Source: Dictyostelium firmibasis (lineage: Eukaryota; Evosea; Eumycetozoa; Dictyosteliales; Dictyosteliaceae). Taken from it: a DNA stretch of 64,000 nt. Below, piece after piece: positions 19,631 to 33,747 of this stretch. Below the pieces are notes generated by a model. It saw nothing but the letters and a program-made list of their open reading frames with translations, ran no database searches and was not told where the DNA came from. How positions within the stretch are numbered: the first letter of the stretch is position 1; the number at the start of each line of letters is the position of its first letter. Made by a program: the position numbers and the translations under genes. Location: positions 3,022,501 to 3,086,500 of the forward strand of contig CM069766.1 of NCBI GenBank assembly GCA_036169595.1. The letters are read 5' to 3'.

Positions 19631-19940
19631 TTATTTTCGTTAATAAAACAATAGAGAGGGGATTTTATTTGTATTTTTAAAACTATAAGAAACCAATCAC
19701 AATTAAAAATAAACCTTTTCAATAAGTTAGTAACAAAAGATCTTCCTAATTTTTTTATAATTATTTTTTTTTTTTTTTTTTTTTTTTTTTATTTTTTTTT
19801 TTTTTTTTTTTTTTAGTATAAAAAGGTATTTTACCAATTATTGTGAACAAAAAAAAAAAAAAAAAGTTTCTCAAATAAATAATATATATACAAATTATAA
19901 TATTAATAGTTGATATAAAAAAAAATATATATATAGAAAA
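18581..19940. other. Divergent intergenic region, no gene seen
   Basis: This 1.36-kb region lies between two divergent genes and should hold both promoters. It is mostly A/T runs, with a TTTTA repeat at about 19137-19177. Small mixed patches (19190-19270, 19350-19380, 19435-19470) show no recognisable motif and no coding frame. Around 19815 the sequence AGTATAAAAAGG looks like a TATA box for the gene starting at 19941. Confidence 0.5.
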
Positions 19941-20796
19941 ATGATTTCATCTTCACCAACATATACATACACAAATGAAAGAGGTATGGGGTTTATAATT
20001 ATTATTATTATTTTTTATCAATTTTTTTTTAAATAAATAATTTTAACTCCTTTTTTATATAGATAGTACTACAATTGATAATTATAGAAAGCAAGAGAAT
20101 GAACCATTTCAAAATCCAATTACATCACCTTTTAAAGTTTATATAAATAATAATAATAAAGGTTTATATGGAACAGGAAATTCCATTTGTATAGGTTCTA
20201 GCTTTTATATAATTTCAGCTGCTGGTCAACAAGTTTTATTAAATAGTAATTTAAATAAAAATATAGAATCAAATATAAATACCAATAATTCAAAAACAAA
20301 TAATAATATAAATTTTAACATAAACGCTGAAAATAAGAATAATAATGATGATGATAGTTTTGAAGGTTTAAATAATTTAAATAAGGAAATGTTAATATCG
20401 GTTGGGTCATCTTGTGAACAAATTAAAGTTTTAAAATTATTTGTCATAGAGTCAATTAATATTGCAGTTTCCTATTCAATTCACAATGTTCCATTTGTTA
20501 CCAACTTTATAAATGAAATTGGAAAAGTTAGAATCAAACAGATTGAAAGTACATCCCTATTATATAAAGAAGGCGAAAAGATTAGAAAGAATGGAGTTGG
20601 TACAGGTTTCACACAAGGCGTAATTATCAAAAATTTATCACATCTTTTCATTTCAAAACCTGATTTTGCAAATAATGGAGATTGTGGTTCTTTAGTTGTA
20701 AATGATGATGGTTTTGTTTTAGGTGTAATATTATCTTCAAACCTAAACCATACAATAATAGCAAAATTAGAATTATTCATCTTTTTATTTAAATAA
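19941..20796 (+). CDS. Trypsin-fold protease-like protein, catalytic residues altered
   Basis: Exons 19941-19983 and 20063-20796 encode about 258 residues; the split GAT codon restores frame. The C-terminal half holds NNGDCGSLVVNDDGFVLGVI (about 215-234), which has the shape of the nucleophile loop of chymotrypsin-like proteases: G-D-(S)-G, then a beta strand and the oxyanion-side VLGVI. The usual Ser is Cys here. Upstream, GTGNSICIGSSFYIISAAGQ (about 50-70) has the shape of the strand that carries the catalytic His (normally TAAH), but Gly stands at the His position. No clear catalytic Asp is seen. An Asn-rich insert lies between the two parts. There is no signal peptide, so it should be intracellular. 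It is either a non-catalytic relative or a divergent cysteine-nucleophile enzyme; the assignment is inferred from motif shape only. Confidence 0.6.
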
Positions 20797-20978
20797 AAAA
20801 AAAAAAAAAAAAAAAAGAAAAAAAATGTAATAAAAAAAAAAAAAAATTGTATAGATATTTAAAATTATTTAAAATTTTTTATTTATTAAATTTATTATTA
20901 CTATAATAATACTACTACTATTGAATTTATTTTATTTTATTTTGATTGATTGATCCTTTTAATTTTAATTATTTTTTA

Positions 20979-22838
20979 TTAACATTTCCAAATTTTTATA
21001 CATTTATCAGTACTACCTGAGAAAAGAAATTCTTTTGAAGATGTTAAACAAGAGATTGAAGACTCATGACCCAATAGTAGCGAATTTGTAGAGAGAAGAG
21101 GATCCCAACCTTTTATATTTGAGTCCTTTCCACCAGAGAATATCATTCCATTGTGAATACATAAACAGTTTACCCAATCATTGTGTGCATTATTTAAAAG
21201 TCTACTTTGTTGATAATGGTTGAGTAATGAGAATGTACTATTATCCAATGAAGATGAAAGTGATGATGTAGTACTACTTGGGGCAGATGACGATTTATTA
21301 TTATTACTATTATTATTGTTGTTTATAATTAAATTACTATTACTATTTGCTGTATTTGATAAAATTGGTACAGTTTGTTGAGCTAGTTGATTTGTTATTA
21401 AATTATTTTCATTTATCGTAGTGTTGTTATTTATTATATTTAAATTATTAATTGATGAAACATCCCATCTTTTTATGGTTCTATCCCTAGAACCACTATA
21501 GATAACATCATCCAATACGGCAATAGAGGTTACACCATCATGATGAGGTGGTTGTAATTTTTGAGCCAAAACAAAACTATCACGATGGAATAGATTAATG
21601 GTATGATCTCTACTACCAGTGACGAGATACTTTGAGGTTACAGACATTGAAAAGATAGTACCAGTATGATGAGGAGTTGTGGTTAAAGGTGTTTTCAAAG
21701 GTTTTTGCATGTGTCGAATATCCCAAACCTTGAAAGTACCATTCTCAAGACCACTAACAACATAGTTACCATAGGTCACTAAACAATTTGCATCACTTGG
21801 AGTTTTAAAGATACAAAGATTAGTGTTACTAGGCGAACGAATATCCCAAACTTTAACGGTTCTATCTGCTCCACCACTAAACATACAACCACTGGAACCA
21901 TTGATACACAATGATCTAACAGGACCTGGGCTACTTAAATCCAACATATTATCACCGGTATGTAAATCCCATAGTTTAATGTTTTTATCTGACCCACCGC
22001 TATATAATGTTGATGGGTTTTGTTCGTCCAATACCAACGTTAACAAACCACCATCATGACCATTGAATGTCCAGTTACAACGCATAAAATTCTCATCCTC
22101 TCTATTCATATTTCTCTTTATTGCCATTAAATAATCATCAGTATTCAATTTATCTCTATATTTCTTTAATCTTGAATCTGGTCTTGGGTGTGATGCTAAT
22201 CTGGTAAAAACATCATTACTATTACCACTATTTGCATTTGCAAGTGCGGTTGCCAATCCACTCTCTAATGATAATGAAAGTGGTGATGATTGAAGTGATG
22301 CAGTTTTTCTATGTGGACGTGTTGGTGAATGAGGTGGTTTCTTTATATTATTATTATTGTTGGTATTAATAATACTAACATTATTTGATGTATCATTACC
22401 AAGTATATCGACATCTAATAAATCCTTATCAAACTCTGAATGATCTAAAGATTTATCATCTGAAATTAAAAGTACAGGTGAAGAATTTATATTATTACTA
22501 CCATTATTTAATGGAGCTATTGATTTTGGAGGAATTGGGTGTTGTTGTTGAGTATTGGTTGCTGATGTTAAGAATGATGAAGCTGACAATGGTTGTGGTG
22601 TTGGTGGATTAAAATAACCAATTCCATTCATTGGTGGATAACCATTCAATAGTTTGTTTTTTTCTCTCTTTTCTTTATCAATTTTAATCTCATCCAATAG
22701 TTGATCTAATTTCATACCTAAACTACTTGTACTTGGTGATGCATATTCTTCTGCTAACTCCTGACTTGATGATAATTTTTGTGATGGTAGTATTGGTTGT
22801 GATTTTGCTATATTTACATTATTATTATTATTATTATA

Positions 22839-22913
<75 letters not shown>

Positions 22914-25900
22914 GTTATTACTTTCACTTATTGCTAATTTAATACCTTCCAATAAATCTGATGTGCTACTTCTTTGTTCTAACATTTGTTCGGATATTGG
23001 TTGTTTTTGATGTTGTTGTTGTTGTTGTTGTTGTTGAAGTGGAAGTGATTGAAGTGATTGAAGTGATTGCAGTGGTTGAGGTGGTTGAATATAAAAGTGT
23101 TGTGATTGTTGTTGAGGTTGTAAAGTTGGTGGAGTTGGAATATTAATAAACTGAATTTGTTGATTTTTTCTATTGATTTCAGCATATTCAATACAAAGTT
23201 CAATTGAGGATTGAATTAATTTTGGTAATTTATCGAAACTAGTATTTGATACCATTCTAAGTATTTCGGATGAATCTAAACAATCGTTTGAAATATTTGC
23301 TAAGTCTTTTTGACTCTTTAAGATCTTTTCATTTTGTAACTTAATATTTGCTTCCAAGAATTGTGATTGTTCATTGTATTCTGATTTTGAGAGTTTTGGA
23401 GGTACATTTGAGAATGCTTTCTTTAAATCATTGGCTTGTCTCACAAAGATCTCTTTATTTTTAAATTCCCTTTGTAAAAGTTCTGTCAATTCGTTCTTTT
23501 CTAAATTCTTTTGAATTTGATGAACTAACCATTCCCTCCAATATGGTACATTTATTGACTTTCTATGTAATAATCTTCTATTTATTTGTTCAGTTGTTGG
23601 TGTATTTGATGATGTTGTAGAAGATGATGAAGATGAAGATGATGATGAATTTGAGGATACACTTGCAGAGGACGCAGAAGATGCAGTTGACCCATTTGAT
23701 TTTATATTATTATTGGATGCATTTGAATTATTATTTGTTGACTTAATTGGTTGGATTACTCTTTGTTTATGAACTTCAATATCTTTTAATTTCTTTTTAT
23801 ATGATTCAGATTCATCAGTTTTCTTTTGAAGTAAGAGATCTTTCTTTTTCGATTGATTTTTGAGTTGATCAATGATTACTTCTGTTTTTCTAGCCTCACG
23901 TTTAAGTGCGTCTAATTCTTTGGCTTGAGTTTGTTTTGCGTCGTCACGTTTCTTTAATTCATCCCTCATCTTTTTCAATAGATCCGATTTTTGTCTCTTT
24001 GTATCTTTGATATCTTGTTGAAGAGCATCGATTTTCTCTTCACTCTTTCTCTTTAAATCTATTAAACGTTGATAGTCTTTTTTATTTGAACCTGCATGTT
24101 GATCCAATTGTTGTTTCAATTCATTTAATTTCTTTTCATAGTGTTGAGTTAATCTTTGTTTCTCATCCTCATAGTATTGATCTTTGTCTGAGGAATCTTT
24201 GTCCTTATCTTTATTATTATCTAACTCTTTGAGTGCTTGATCTTTTTCAACTGTAACTTCTTCTAATTGTGATTGCAACTCTTTAACTTTTTGATCGAAT
24301 TGTTCCTTCATTTGTTGATATTGTTGTTTGGTTCTACTTATTAATTCTAATTCCTCTTCCTTCTCTGAAATATATTGATTTAAATCCGATAATTCTTCAC
24401 TATCATTTTCAAATAATTCTATACCCTCAGTTGAGTTTATTTGATCTTGTTGCTGTCTACCTGCTGGCATTATATTATCCTCAGCCATTGGCAATAATGA
24501 ATTTGAGTTTGCAATGACATTTGAAGATGAAATTTGTGTTGAAACAGCTGCAATTATTGGTGTGATTGGTGAAATGGTTGGTTCATTCAATACTGAATTA
24601 AATTGTTCGAATAATTCATTAAAGTAAGTTTGATCTTTATTTGGTGAGAAATTATTTATAAAATTTTGTGAAATCTCCTCCAATTGTCTACTTCTACTTG
24701 CTAATGATTTATATTTACTTGTAATTTTATTGGAAATATCTTGAAGCATATTATTTTCAAACTCTAATTGTGAAACTTTCATATTCAAATCAAATATCTC
24801 TTTCTCTTTCTCTTTACTTATACTTGTAACTATAACTGATGTTGGTGATGGTGTAACTGTATTAGTTGATGGTGTTAATGACGATGATGATGATGATGAT
24901 GATATTGTTGATGATACACTTGATATTGTTCTAGAATTATTCGTTTGTTTATTTGTTGATATTGCCTTACTATTAGTAGTTGGTGGTAATGAAGAGGATG
25001 ATGGTGTTCTACTAAAACCACTATTACCTCCACTACCACCAATACTTAATTTACTGCTATTATTATTACTATTATTACTATTATTATTGGTTAAAGTTGG
25101 AGTTGATAATGGCGGTGCTGGAGCTATTGAAACAGTTGGTATTGAAGCTAAAATTGAGTTTATATCACCAATATCCCTACATGTACATTTTTCTAATAAC
25201 TCTTTCAATGTTTGAATTTGTGTTTTATATGTAAGAATTTGTTGTGTAACTGGATCTATATTTACAACTGGTTTATTCATAATATTTCTTGCTCTATATG
25301 CATATTTTAAAGTCTAGATGTTTGATTAGTTAATATATTATAATGGTTTTAAAAATTATTATTATTATTGAAATGGTTTACATTTAAAGTTTCTTCAAAA
25401 TTTGAATCAGCAGGACTAACACATGCAATCATTAATGTTTTTGAATTACCACCTAATGATGATTGAAGCATACGTGTTAATTTTGAATCTCTATAAGGGA
25501 TATGTTTTGGTTTAGTTGTTGTTCTTCTTGTATCACCTAAAGCACTGATAACATTACCTAATGCTAATAAACCACCATTGATATTGATACCCTCTTTAAG
25601 ACGTTGTCCTTCAGCCTTTGTTTTCTTTACTCTTTCACTTCCTGCTAAATCTACAAAATGAAACATTGACCTAATCGATGGATTTGTTTCGTCCATTGAC
25701 ATAATATCATCATCATCATCCTCCTCATCATACTCTTCATCATCGATAATAATTGATGATTCATCATCTTTATTTGGTGATAATGAAGAATCTGTAGTTG
25801 GTGATTGTTTCTTTTTCTTTTTACCACCCTTTGATGGTTTTTTATCAGATTGTTCAACAGATGTTGATGATGTTACTGGTGAGTTGATTGGTGTTTGTTC

Positions 25901-26313
25901 AACGATAATTGAAAATATTGCATGTGATCTACTTGAAAGAGAATTCATTAATGTTGAACCGGTGGTTCTAGATTGTGAACCTCTAATTAATGCTTCTTCC
26001 ATCTGTTGTCTTGATCTTACAATCTGTTCCACTAAACCTGGTATATAAACTTCACCATTTGATTTCTCACGAATTGGTAAACCACCTGCTGTTGGATAAG
26101 GATTTAACATATCCCTAATCTCCTCATTATATAACTCTAAAAATGATACTTTCAATACTAATTGATGTGTATCCTTTTTTCTATCTATCTTGTCATATAT
26201 AAAATCAATAACTCTTGGAATTACACCTAATTCTTCTGCTGGTATACCAATTGTACTCGTCGTACCCATTGTAAATGTTTTACCTATTAATTATTTTAAA
26301 AATAATAAATATA

Positions 26314-26360
<47 letters not shown>

Positions 26361-26735
26361 TGGGTTTATATATATTTATTATTATTATTATTATCATTCT
26401 TTTTTTTTTTATAATAATTAATTATTTAAATTTTAAAATTTACCTGAACCAGTTTGGCCATATGCTAAAATTGTAGAGTTATAACCTTCAAAAAGGCAAT
26501 CGACTAAATTTGCAACACAATCATCAAAAATCTCTTGCTGTCTAGATTTACCATTAAAAACATAATCAAAAGTGAATGTTTGATTATTATCACCCATAAT
26601 AACTTGTGGTTCTCCTTCAACATATTTTACAACTTCCATTGACCTTTCCGCTTCTTCTTTCTTTGATAAGGGTCTAACTCTTAGAGCAACCCTTACACAA
26701 TTATTATCATCTGAATTTATTATTGGTGATGACAT
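20979..26735 (-). CDS. kif8: KIF21-like kinesin with C-terminal WD40 propeller
   Basis: Three exons, 26735-26444, 26283-25382 and 25313-20979, give about 1842 residues; both joins restore typical kinesin sequence (GQTGSGKTFTMG and [15 protein letters not shown]). It is a microtubule motor of the kinesin-4/KIF21 group. The N-terminal motor (about 1-410) has GQTGSGKT, SSRSH, DLAGSE and the KIF21-type phrase [20 protein letters not shown]. An acidic/basic insert of about 60 residues sits between SSRSH and DLAGSE. A long coiled coil follows (about 550-950), then Ser/Asn/Gln-rich linkers. Seven WD40 repeats (about 1465-1842), split by an Asn/Ser loop, end in CIKIWKC. The propeller is likely to bind cargo or a regulator. 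The symbol kif8 is my best match, as D. discoideum has few kinesin-4 genes; the length I remember is 1873. Confidence 0.9.
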
Positions 26736-27084
26736 TTTCTTTTTAAATTTCGTATATTATATTTATCTTTTTAATACTAAAGTATGATGTTTTATTATTA
26801 CTATTGTTATTGTTGTTGTTGTTGTTGTTGATTTTGTTTTTATTGTAATTATTTTTGATTTTGATGATATTATTAAATATATATTTATTATTTATTATTA
26901 TTAATATTTATATTAAGTTTATTTTATGTAGTGTACAATTGTATAAATTAAAAAAAAAAAAAAAAAAATTTATTAATATTGTTATAAGTGTCTCCTTTAT
27001 GAATGATTATATGTATTACTGCTCTTTTAATTTTTATAATGTCATCTTTATTGTTATTTTTTAATTTTATTTTATTATTTTTAA

Positions 27085-27115
<31 letters not shown>

Positions 27116-27649
27116 ATTATTATTGTTGTTTTTTTTTTTTTTTTTTTTGGTTGAAGTGTAACGCTATTGAAAAAAATTTTGAGTGCAGATTACTGAGATA
27201 GAATGTTTGTTTATATAAATATAAATGTGAGGTGGGGGGAGTAGAGGGTGTTTTATAATATATCCTTTTTAATTATAAATCCAAAAAATAAAAAATAAAA
27301 AAAATTTAAAATTTAAAAATTAAAAAAATAATAAAAATGAAAGCAATGTGTGTGAGAGAAGTGTGAGTTGAATTAAAATAGTAATAATAAAAAAAAAAAA
27401 AAAAAAAGATTAAATGTTGCAAAAAAACAACGTTTGATTTTTTTTTTTTTTTTTTTTTTTAAATTAAAAAAAAAAAAAAAATGATTAACGATGATATTTA
27501 TGAAAAAACCAAAAATAAAAAAAAAAATAAAAAAAAATAATAAAAAAAAAATGTTTGGTTTTTTATGAAAAAAAAAACAAAAAAAAAATCCACAGAAACC
27601 ATGACGGATTAAAAAACTTTTTTTTATAATTTAAAAAATCAAATCAAAA
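26736..27649. promoter_or_regulatory. Divergent promoter region, kinesin and gluconokinase
   Basis: This 914-bp spacer between divergent genes is A/T-rich. It has an ATT/GTT repeat near 26805-26835, a mixed patch at 27150-27210 and one G-rich patch, GAGGTGGGGGGAGTAG (27229-27244), of the G-box type. No coding frame is seen. Confidence 0.4.
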
Positions 27650-28255
27650 ATGACTGATAATAATAATAGTTTAAATGATGAAATTAAAAATAAATTAGAG
27701 AAACAACAAAAACAAAAAGATCAAAAACTAATTTTAGTTATAATGGGAGTTAGTGGTAGTGGTAAAACTACTATTGGTAAAGCAATCGCATCATCATTAG
27801 GTTGTGGTTTTAATGATGCTGATGAATTTCACAGTGAAGAAAATAAAGAAAAAATGAGATCAGGTATACCATTAAATGACGATGATAGAAAACCATGGTT
27901 AGCATCAATCAATAAAAGAATGATTGAATTTTTAAATGATGAATCTGTCGCTGATTGTTGTTCAGATCATGTTTTTACATGTTCAGCTTTGAAATCAATA
28001 TATAGGGATCAATTATCAAATGGTATTAATAAAGATAATATATTATTCATATTTTTACAAGGAACTAAACAATTGTTATCTGAACGTTTACAATCTAGAA
28101 AAGATCATTTCTTCAATCCAACCTTATTAGATAGTCAATTGTCAACATTAGAATTACCAACTCAATTAGAATTATCAAATCATCATTATGCATTCATTGA
28201 TATTTCAAATTCTATTGATGATATTATTGATGAAATTTTTAATTACTTAAAATAA
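27650..28255 (+). CDS. Gluconokinase
   Basis: A single exon encodes 201 residues, slightly longer than bacterial GntK because of a 28-residue charged N-terminus. It should phosphorylate D-gluconate to 6-phosphogluconate with ATP, feeding the pentose phosphate pathway in the cytosol. The P-loop is GVSGSGKT (33-40). Typical gluconokinase steps follow: the FNDADEFHSEENKEKMRSG substrate segment, GIPLNDDDRKPWL, CSALKSIYRDQL, and a lid with RLQSRKDHFFNPTLLDSQL. All of these match the family closely and the gene looks intact. Confidence 0.95.
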   Translation: MTDNNNSLNDEIKNKLEKQQKQKDQKLILVIMGVSGSGKTTIGKAIASSLGCGFNDADEFHSEENKEKMRSGIPLNDDDRKPWLASINKRMIEFLNDESVADCCSDHVFTCSALKSIYRDQLSNGINKDNILFIFLQGTKQLLSERLQSRKDHFFNPTLLDSQLSTLELPTQLELSNHHYAFIDISNSIDDIIDEIFNYLK

Positions 28256-28621
28256 TTGTATTATAAAAAAAATAATAAAATAAAATAAAATAAAATAAAA
28301 ATTACCAGAGATTCTGGAAAAAAAAAAATTAAATAAATATTTATTTTTCATTAGATGACTAATTTTCAATTTATTATACTATTACTATTACTATTATTAT
28401 AAATACTATTACTATTTTTATTGCCATTGCCATATATTATTGATATTTTTATTTTATTTTGATTAAATTTTCTTTTTTTTATTTTTTTATTTAAATTTAC
28501 CAGGTGCAAAATTAAATTTTTGATTCTTTTTTCTTTTTTTCTTTTTTTTTTTTTAAAAAAAAAAAAATTATTGTTATTATTATTACTATTATTATTATTA
28601 TTATTATTATATATTAAATAT
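28256..28621. other. Convergent 3' spacer
   Basis: This 366-bp spacer lies between convergent genes and consists of A/T runs and TAC/TAT and ATT repeats. Nothing else is seen; both poly(A) signals are presumably here. Confidence 0.5.
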
Positions 28622-30417
<1,796 letters not shown>

Positions 30418-30819
30418 TTATTATATATTCTAATTTGAATATACTATTATTACTATTATTTACTACTATTATTTATTACTATTATATTATTATTACAATT
30501 ATTTTTTTAATTTATTTTAATTTATGTTAGTTTTTTTTTTTTTTTTTTTTTTTTTGTGTTATAATAATTTCAGAATGAGATTTCTTTTTTTTTTTTTGTT
30601 GTTTTTATTTTTTTTTTTATTTTTTTTATTTTTTTATTTTATTTTTTGTTTTTTTATTGTTGTTTCAGGGTGGTTGTGTGGTGAAATCTTTTTATATGTT
30701 TATATTAAAATATTTTATTTTATTTTTTTAAAAAAAAATAGTAATAACAATAATAATAAATAAATTGTTGCACTAATATAGTGTGTTTTTACAACTAAAA
30801 GTATGATTTTTTAATAATA

Positions 30820-30853
<34 letters not shown>

Positions 30854-30927
30854 TTTTATTTTTTTTTTTTTTTTTTTTTCGGATAAAAAAAATCACTCAC
30901 TAGTGGTGGTTATGGTGCTCATATTTT

Positions 30928-30965
<38 letters not shown>

Positions 30966-31972
30966 TTTCAAAAAAAACAAATCGACTAACTGCTCATTTT
31001 AATTTTTTTTTTTTTTTTTTTTTTTCAATTTCCCAACAAATCACCATTTTTTTTTCATTGTTTTTAATCAAAAAAAGAATAAAATAAAATCAAAAAAATA
31101 ATATTATTATATTAAAATGAATTTTGTTGATAGTGAATATTTGTATTTGAATTTTTAATTTTTTTTTTTTTTTTTATTTTTTTTTTTTCAATTTTATATT
31201 CCATTCAAATTTCAAAAATATCTTAAGCATATTAATAAAAAATGGAAACATAATGTTAATGTTTCCATTTTTTTATTATTTATTTGTTTATGATTATTGA
31301 CCATGTAGTTCATTTGAGGAATTATTCCAAAAAAAAAAAAAAAATTATTATTTAATAATAAATATATATTCTTAAAGATATTTTATTAAAATATTTTTAT
31401 ATATTTTGTGGATAATACATTAGGAATAAATCAACATCACATTATCAAAAAAAAGGTAAAAAAAAGATTTTTTTTTGTCACATATTACTACGTTTTTAGT
31501 ATGAATATCAACATCTTAATTCCAAAACGAGAATATTGTTTCTTATTTTAGATTTTTTTTTTTTTTTTTAGGAAACAAAATTAATGAATTTCATTGTTAC
31601 ACACACACATTTTTTTATTTTTTATTTAATTTAATTTTTATTATTTTATTTAAAATTTTTGATATTAAGCTTATCGTTTTTTGTTCCTAAATAATAATAA
31701 AAATAAAAATAAAATTAAAAATAAAAATAAAATTTTTTTTTTTTTTTTTTATTTTTTTTTAATTTTTTTTGATTTTTGAAAACTCAATTGAAAAAAAAAA
31801 AAAGTTTATTTTGTGTTCCACTCCTTATTTATATATTAAAGACATCAAAAAAAAAACAAAAAACAAAAAAATATAGTAATAACACATAAAGTACTATAAA
31901 AAAAAAGAACAATATTTTAATAATTGAGTGATTTAATAATAAAAAACAGAGAATTTAAGAATAAAAAAAAAG
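30418..31972. promoter_or_regulatory. Divergent promoter region with a strong hairpin
   Basis: This 1.55-kb spacer lies between the divergent TMEM184-type and ragC genes and is mostly T runs. The part 31200-31720 has more mixed sequence than usual and contains the perfect 15-bp-arm inverted repeat listed separately. No coding frame with normal composition is found. I looked for the conserved CCTTACAGCAA motif of Dictyostelium class I small RNAs and did not see it. Confidence 0.5.
31237..31273. repeat. Perfect 15-bp-arm hairpin, 7-nt loop
   Basis: The left arm AAAAAATGGAAACAT (31237-31251) and right arm ATGTTTCCATTTTTT (31259-31273) are perfect reverse complements around the loop AATGTTA. The right arm ends in a T run, so the transcript could fold as a hairpin followed by U residues, in either direction. 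Confidence 0.85.
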
Positions 31973-33556
31973 ATGGAGGATAATTACGAAGATTATGATA
32001 ATGCTTTTGTTGGTAACTTAGGTGATATGGGTTACGGTGAAGATACACAAGCTGCAGGTGAACCAGCATCACAAATTGAAAATAAACCAAAAATATTTTT
32101 AATGGGTTTAAAGAGGTAATTTATTAATATAGAAATAATATATAGCTCACTCACTCCAAAATGACGATACTCAATTCAAAATGATAGTGATGATATACAC
32201 CCATAAAAAATATCATAATATATATATATTTCTATAATACATGGCATATATACATACACACTACACACATATACTCATTCCTATATTTATATAAAAATAT
32301 TGCGCATTTAAAATATTTATCCAATTAGATCAGGTAAATCATCAATTCAAAAAGTTGTTTTTCATAAAATGTTACCAAATGAAACATTATTTTTAGAAAG
32401 TACAAGCAAAGTTGTAAAGAATGACATCTCAAATTCATCATTTGTTCAATTTCAAATTTGGGATTTCCCAGGTCAATTAGATTTCTTTGACCCATCATTC
32501 GATTATGAATACATTCTCAATAATTGTGGTGCCATTGTTTTCGTCATTGATGCTCAAGATGAAATCATTGAAGCATTACAAAAACTTCATCAAACTATTG
32601 CTAAAGTTTATCAAGTATGAATTCAATAATAATAACAATAATTGTTTATACATTTACTAATATTATTTATATACTTCATATCAAATTGTACCATCACCAC
32701 TACCACTATATCACTATTAATTTTTATTTAATTAGATTAATCCAAATATTCACTTTGAAGTATTCATTCACAAATCAGATGGTTTATCTGATGATCATAA
32801 AATTGATAGACAAAGAGATATTCAACAAAAAACAACTGAAGAATTAACAGATGCAAATATTAATGTACACCCAAGTTTCTATGTGACTAGTATTTATGAT
32901 CATTCAATTTTTGAAGCTTTTTCAAAGGTTATTCAAAAACTTATTCCACAACTTCCAACTTTAGAGAATTTATTAGATGTTTTTATTTCTGTATGTTATT
33001 GTTATTTTATATTTTATTTAATTATTACTTTTCCTAATTATTCCCTTTTTTTTTTTTTTTTGAAATATATTCAGAGATCAAGAATTGAAAAAGCATTTTT
33101 AGTTGATGTTGTTAGTAAAATTTATGTTGCAACTGATAATTCACCAGTTGATATGCAGACTTATGAGTTATGTAGTGATATGATTGATGTAGTTATTGAC
33201 GTTTCATGTATCTATGGGTATGTTTAATTTTAATTATTAATAATAATGAATAATAATTTTCTAAAATTTTTTTTTTCTTTTTTTCTTTAAAAAAAAATAG
33301 TCTTAAAGAAGAAGAGGAAGGTTTGGGTTATGACCAAGAATCACACTCTGTTATTAAATTAAATAATGGAATGGTTTTATATTTAAAGGAGGTAAACAAA
33401 TATTTAGCATTGGTCTGTTTACTCCGTGAATCAAACTTTGATAAACATGGTTTAATTGATTACAATTTTATTTGTTTCAAAAAAGCAATTGAAGAAGTTT
33501 TCAGTAGAAAGACAACTAAAGCTGGTGCAAAGAAAACTATTAAAAAAGCAAACTAA
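31973..33556 (+). CDS. ragC: Rag GTPase, RagC/D type
   Basis: Five exons, 31973-32115, 32329-32614, 32736-32990, 33075-33217 and 33301-33556, give 360 residues; every join keeps frame. RagC/D pairs with RagA/B on lysosomes and recruits TORC1 in response to amino acids. The G domain has the G1 loop MGLKRSGKSS (about 44-53), formed across the first intron. Switch II is [17 protein letters not shown], the RagC form, and [20 protein letters not shown] is the G4 motif with its following helix (RagC has [20 protein letters not shown]). The C-terminal roadblock-like domain for dimerisation follows (about 225-345), then a basic Lys/Ala tail. The N-terminus is acidic and short. No residue needed for GTP binding appears lost. 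Confidence 0.95.
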
Positions 33557-33747
33557 ATAAGTTTGACTTGTACTTAATAAAGTTAGAGGCGCACCAAAAC
33601 TTAAACAAATCTAAATAAAAAAAAAATAAAATAAAAAAAAAAAAATAAAATAAAAAAAAAATAAAATAGTAGTACAGTAATAATAATAAAAATAATAAAA
33701 TAATGTAAAAAGGTTTTTCATTTATTTTTTTCATTTATTTTTTATTT

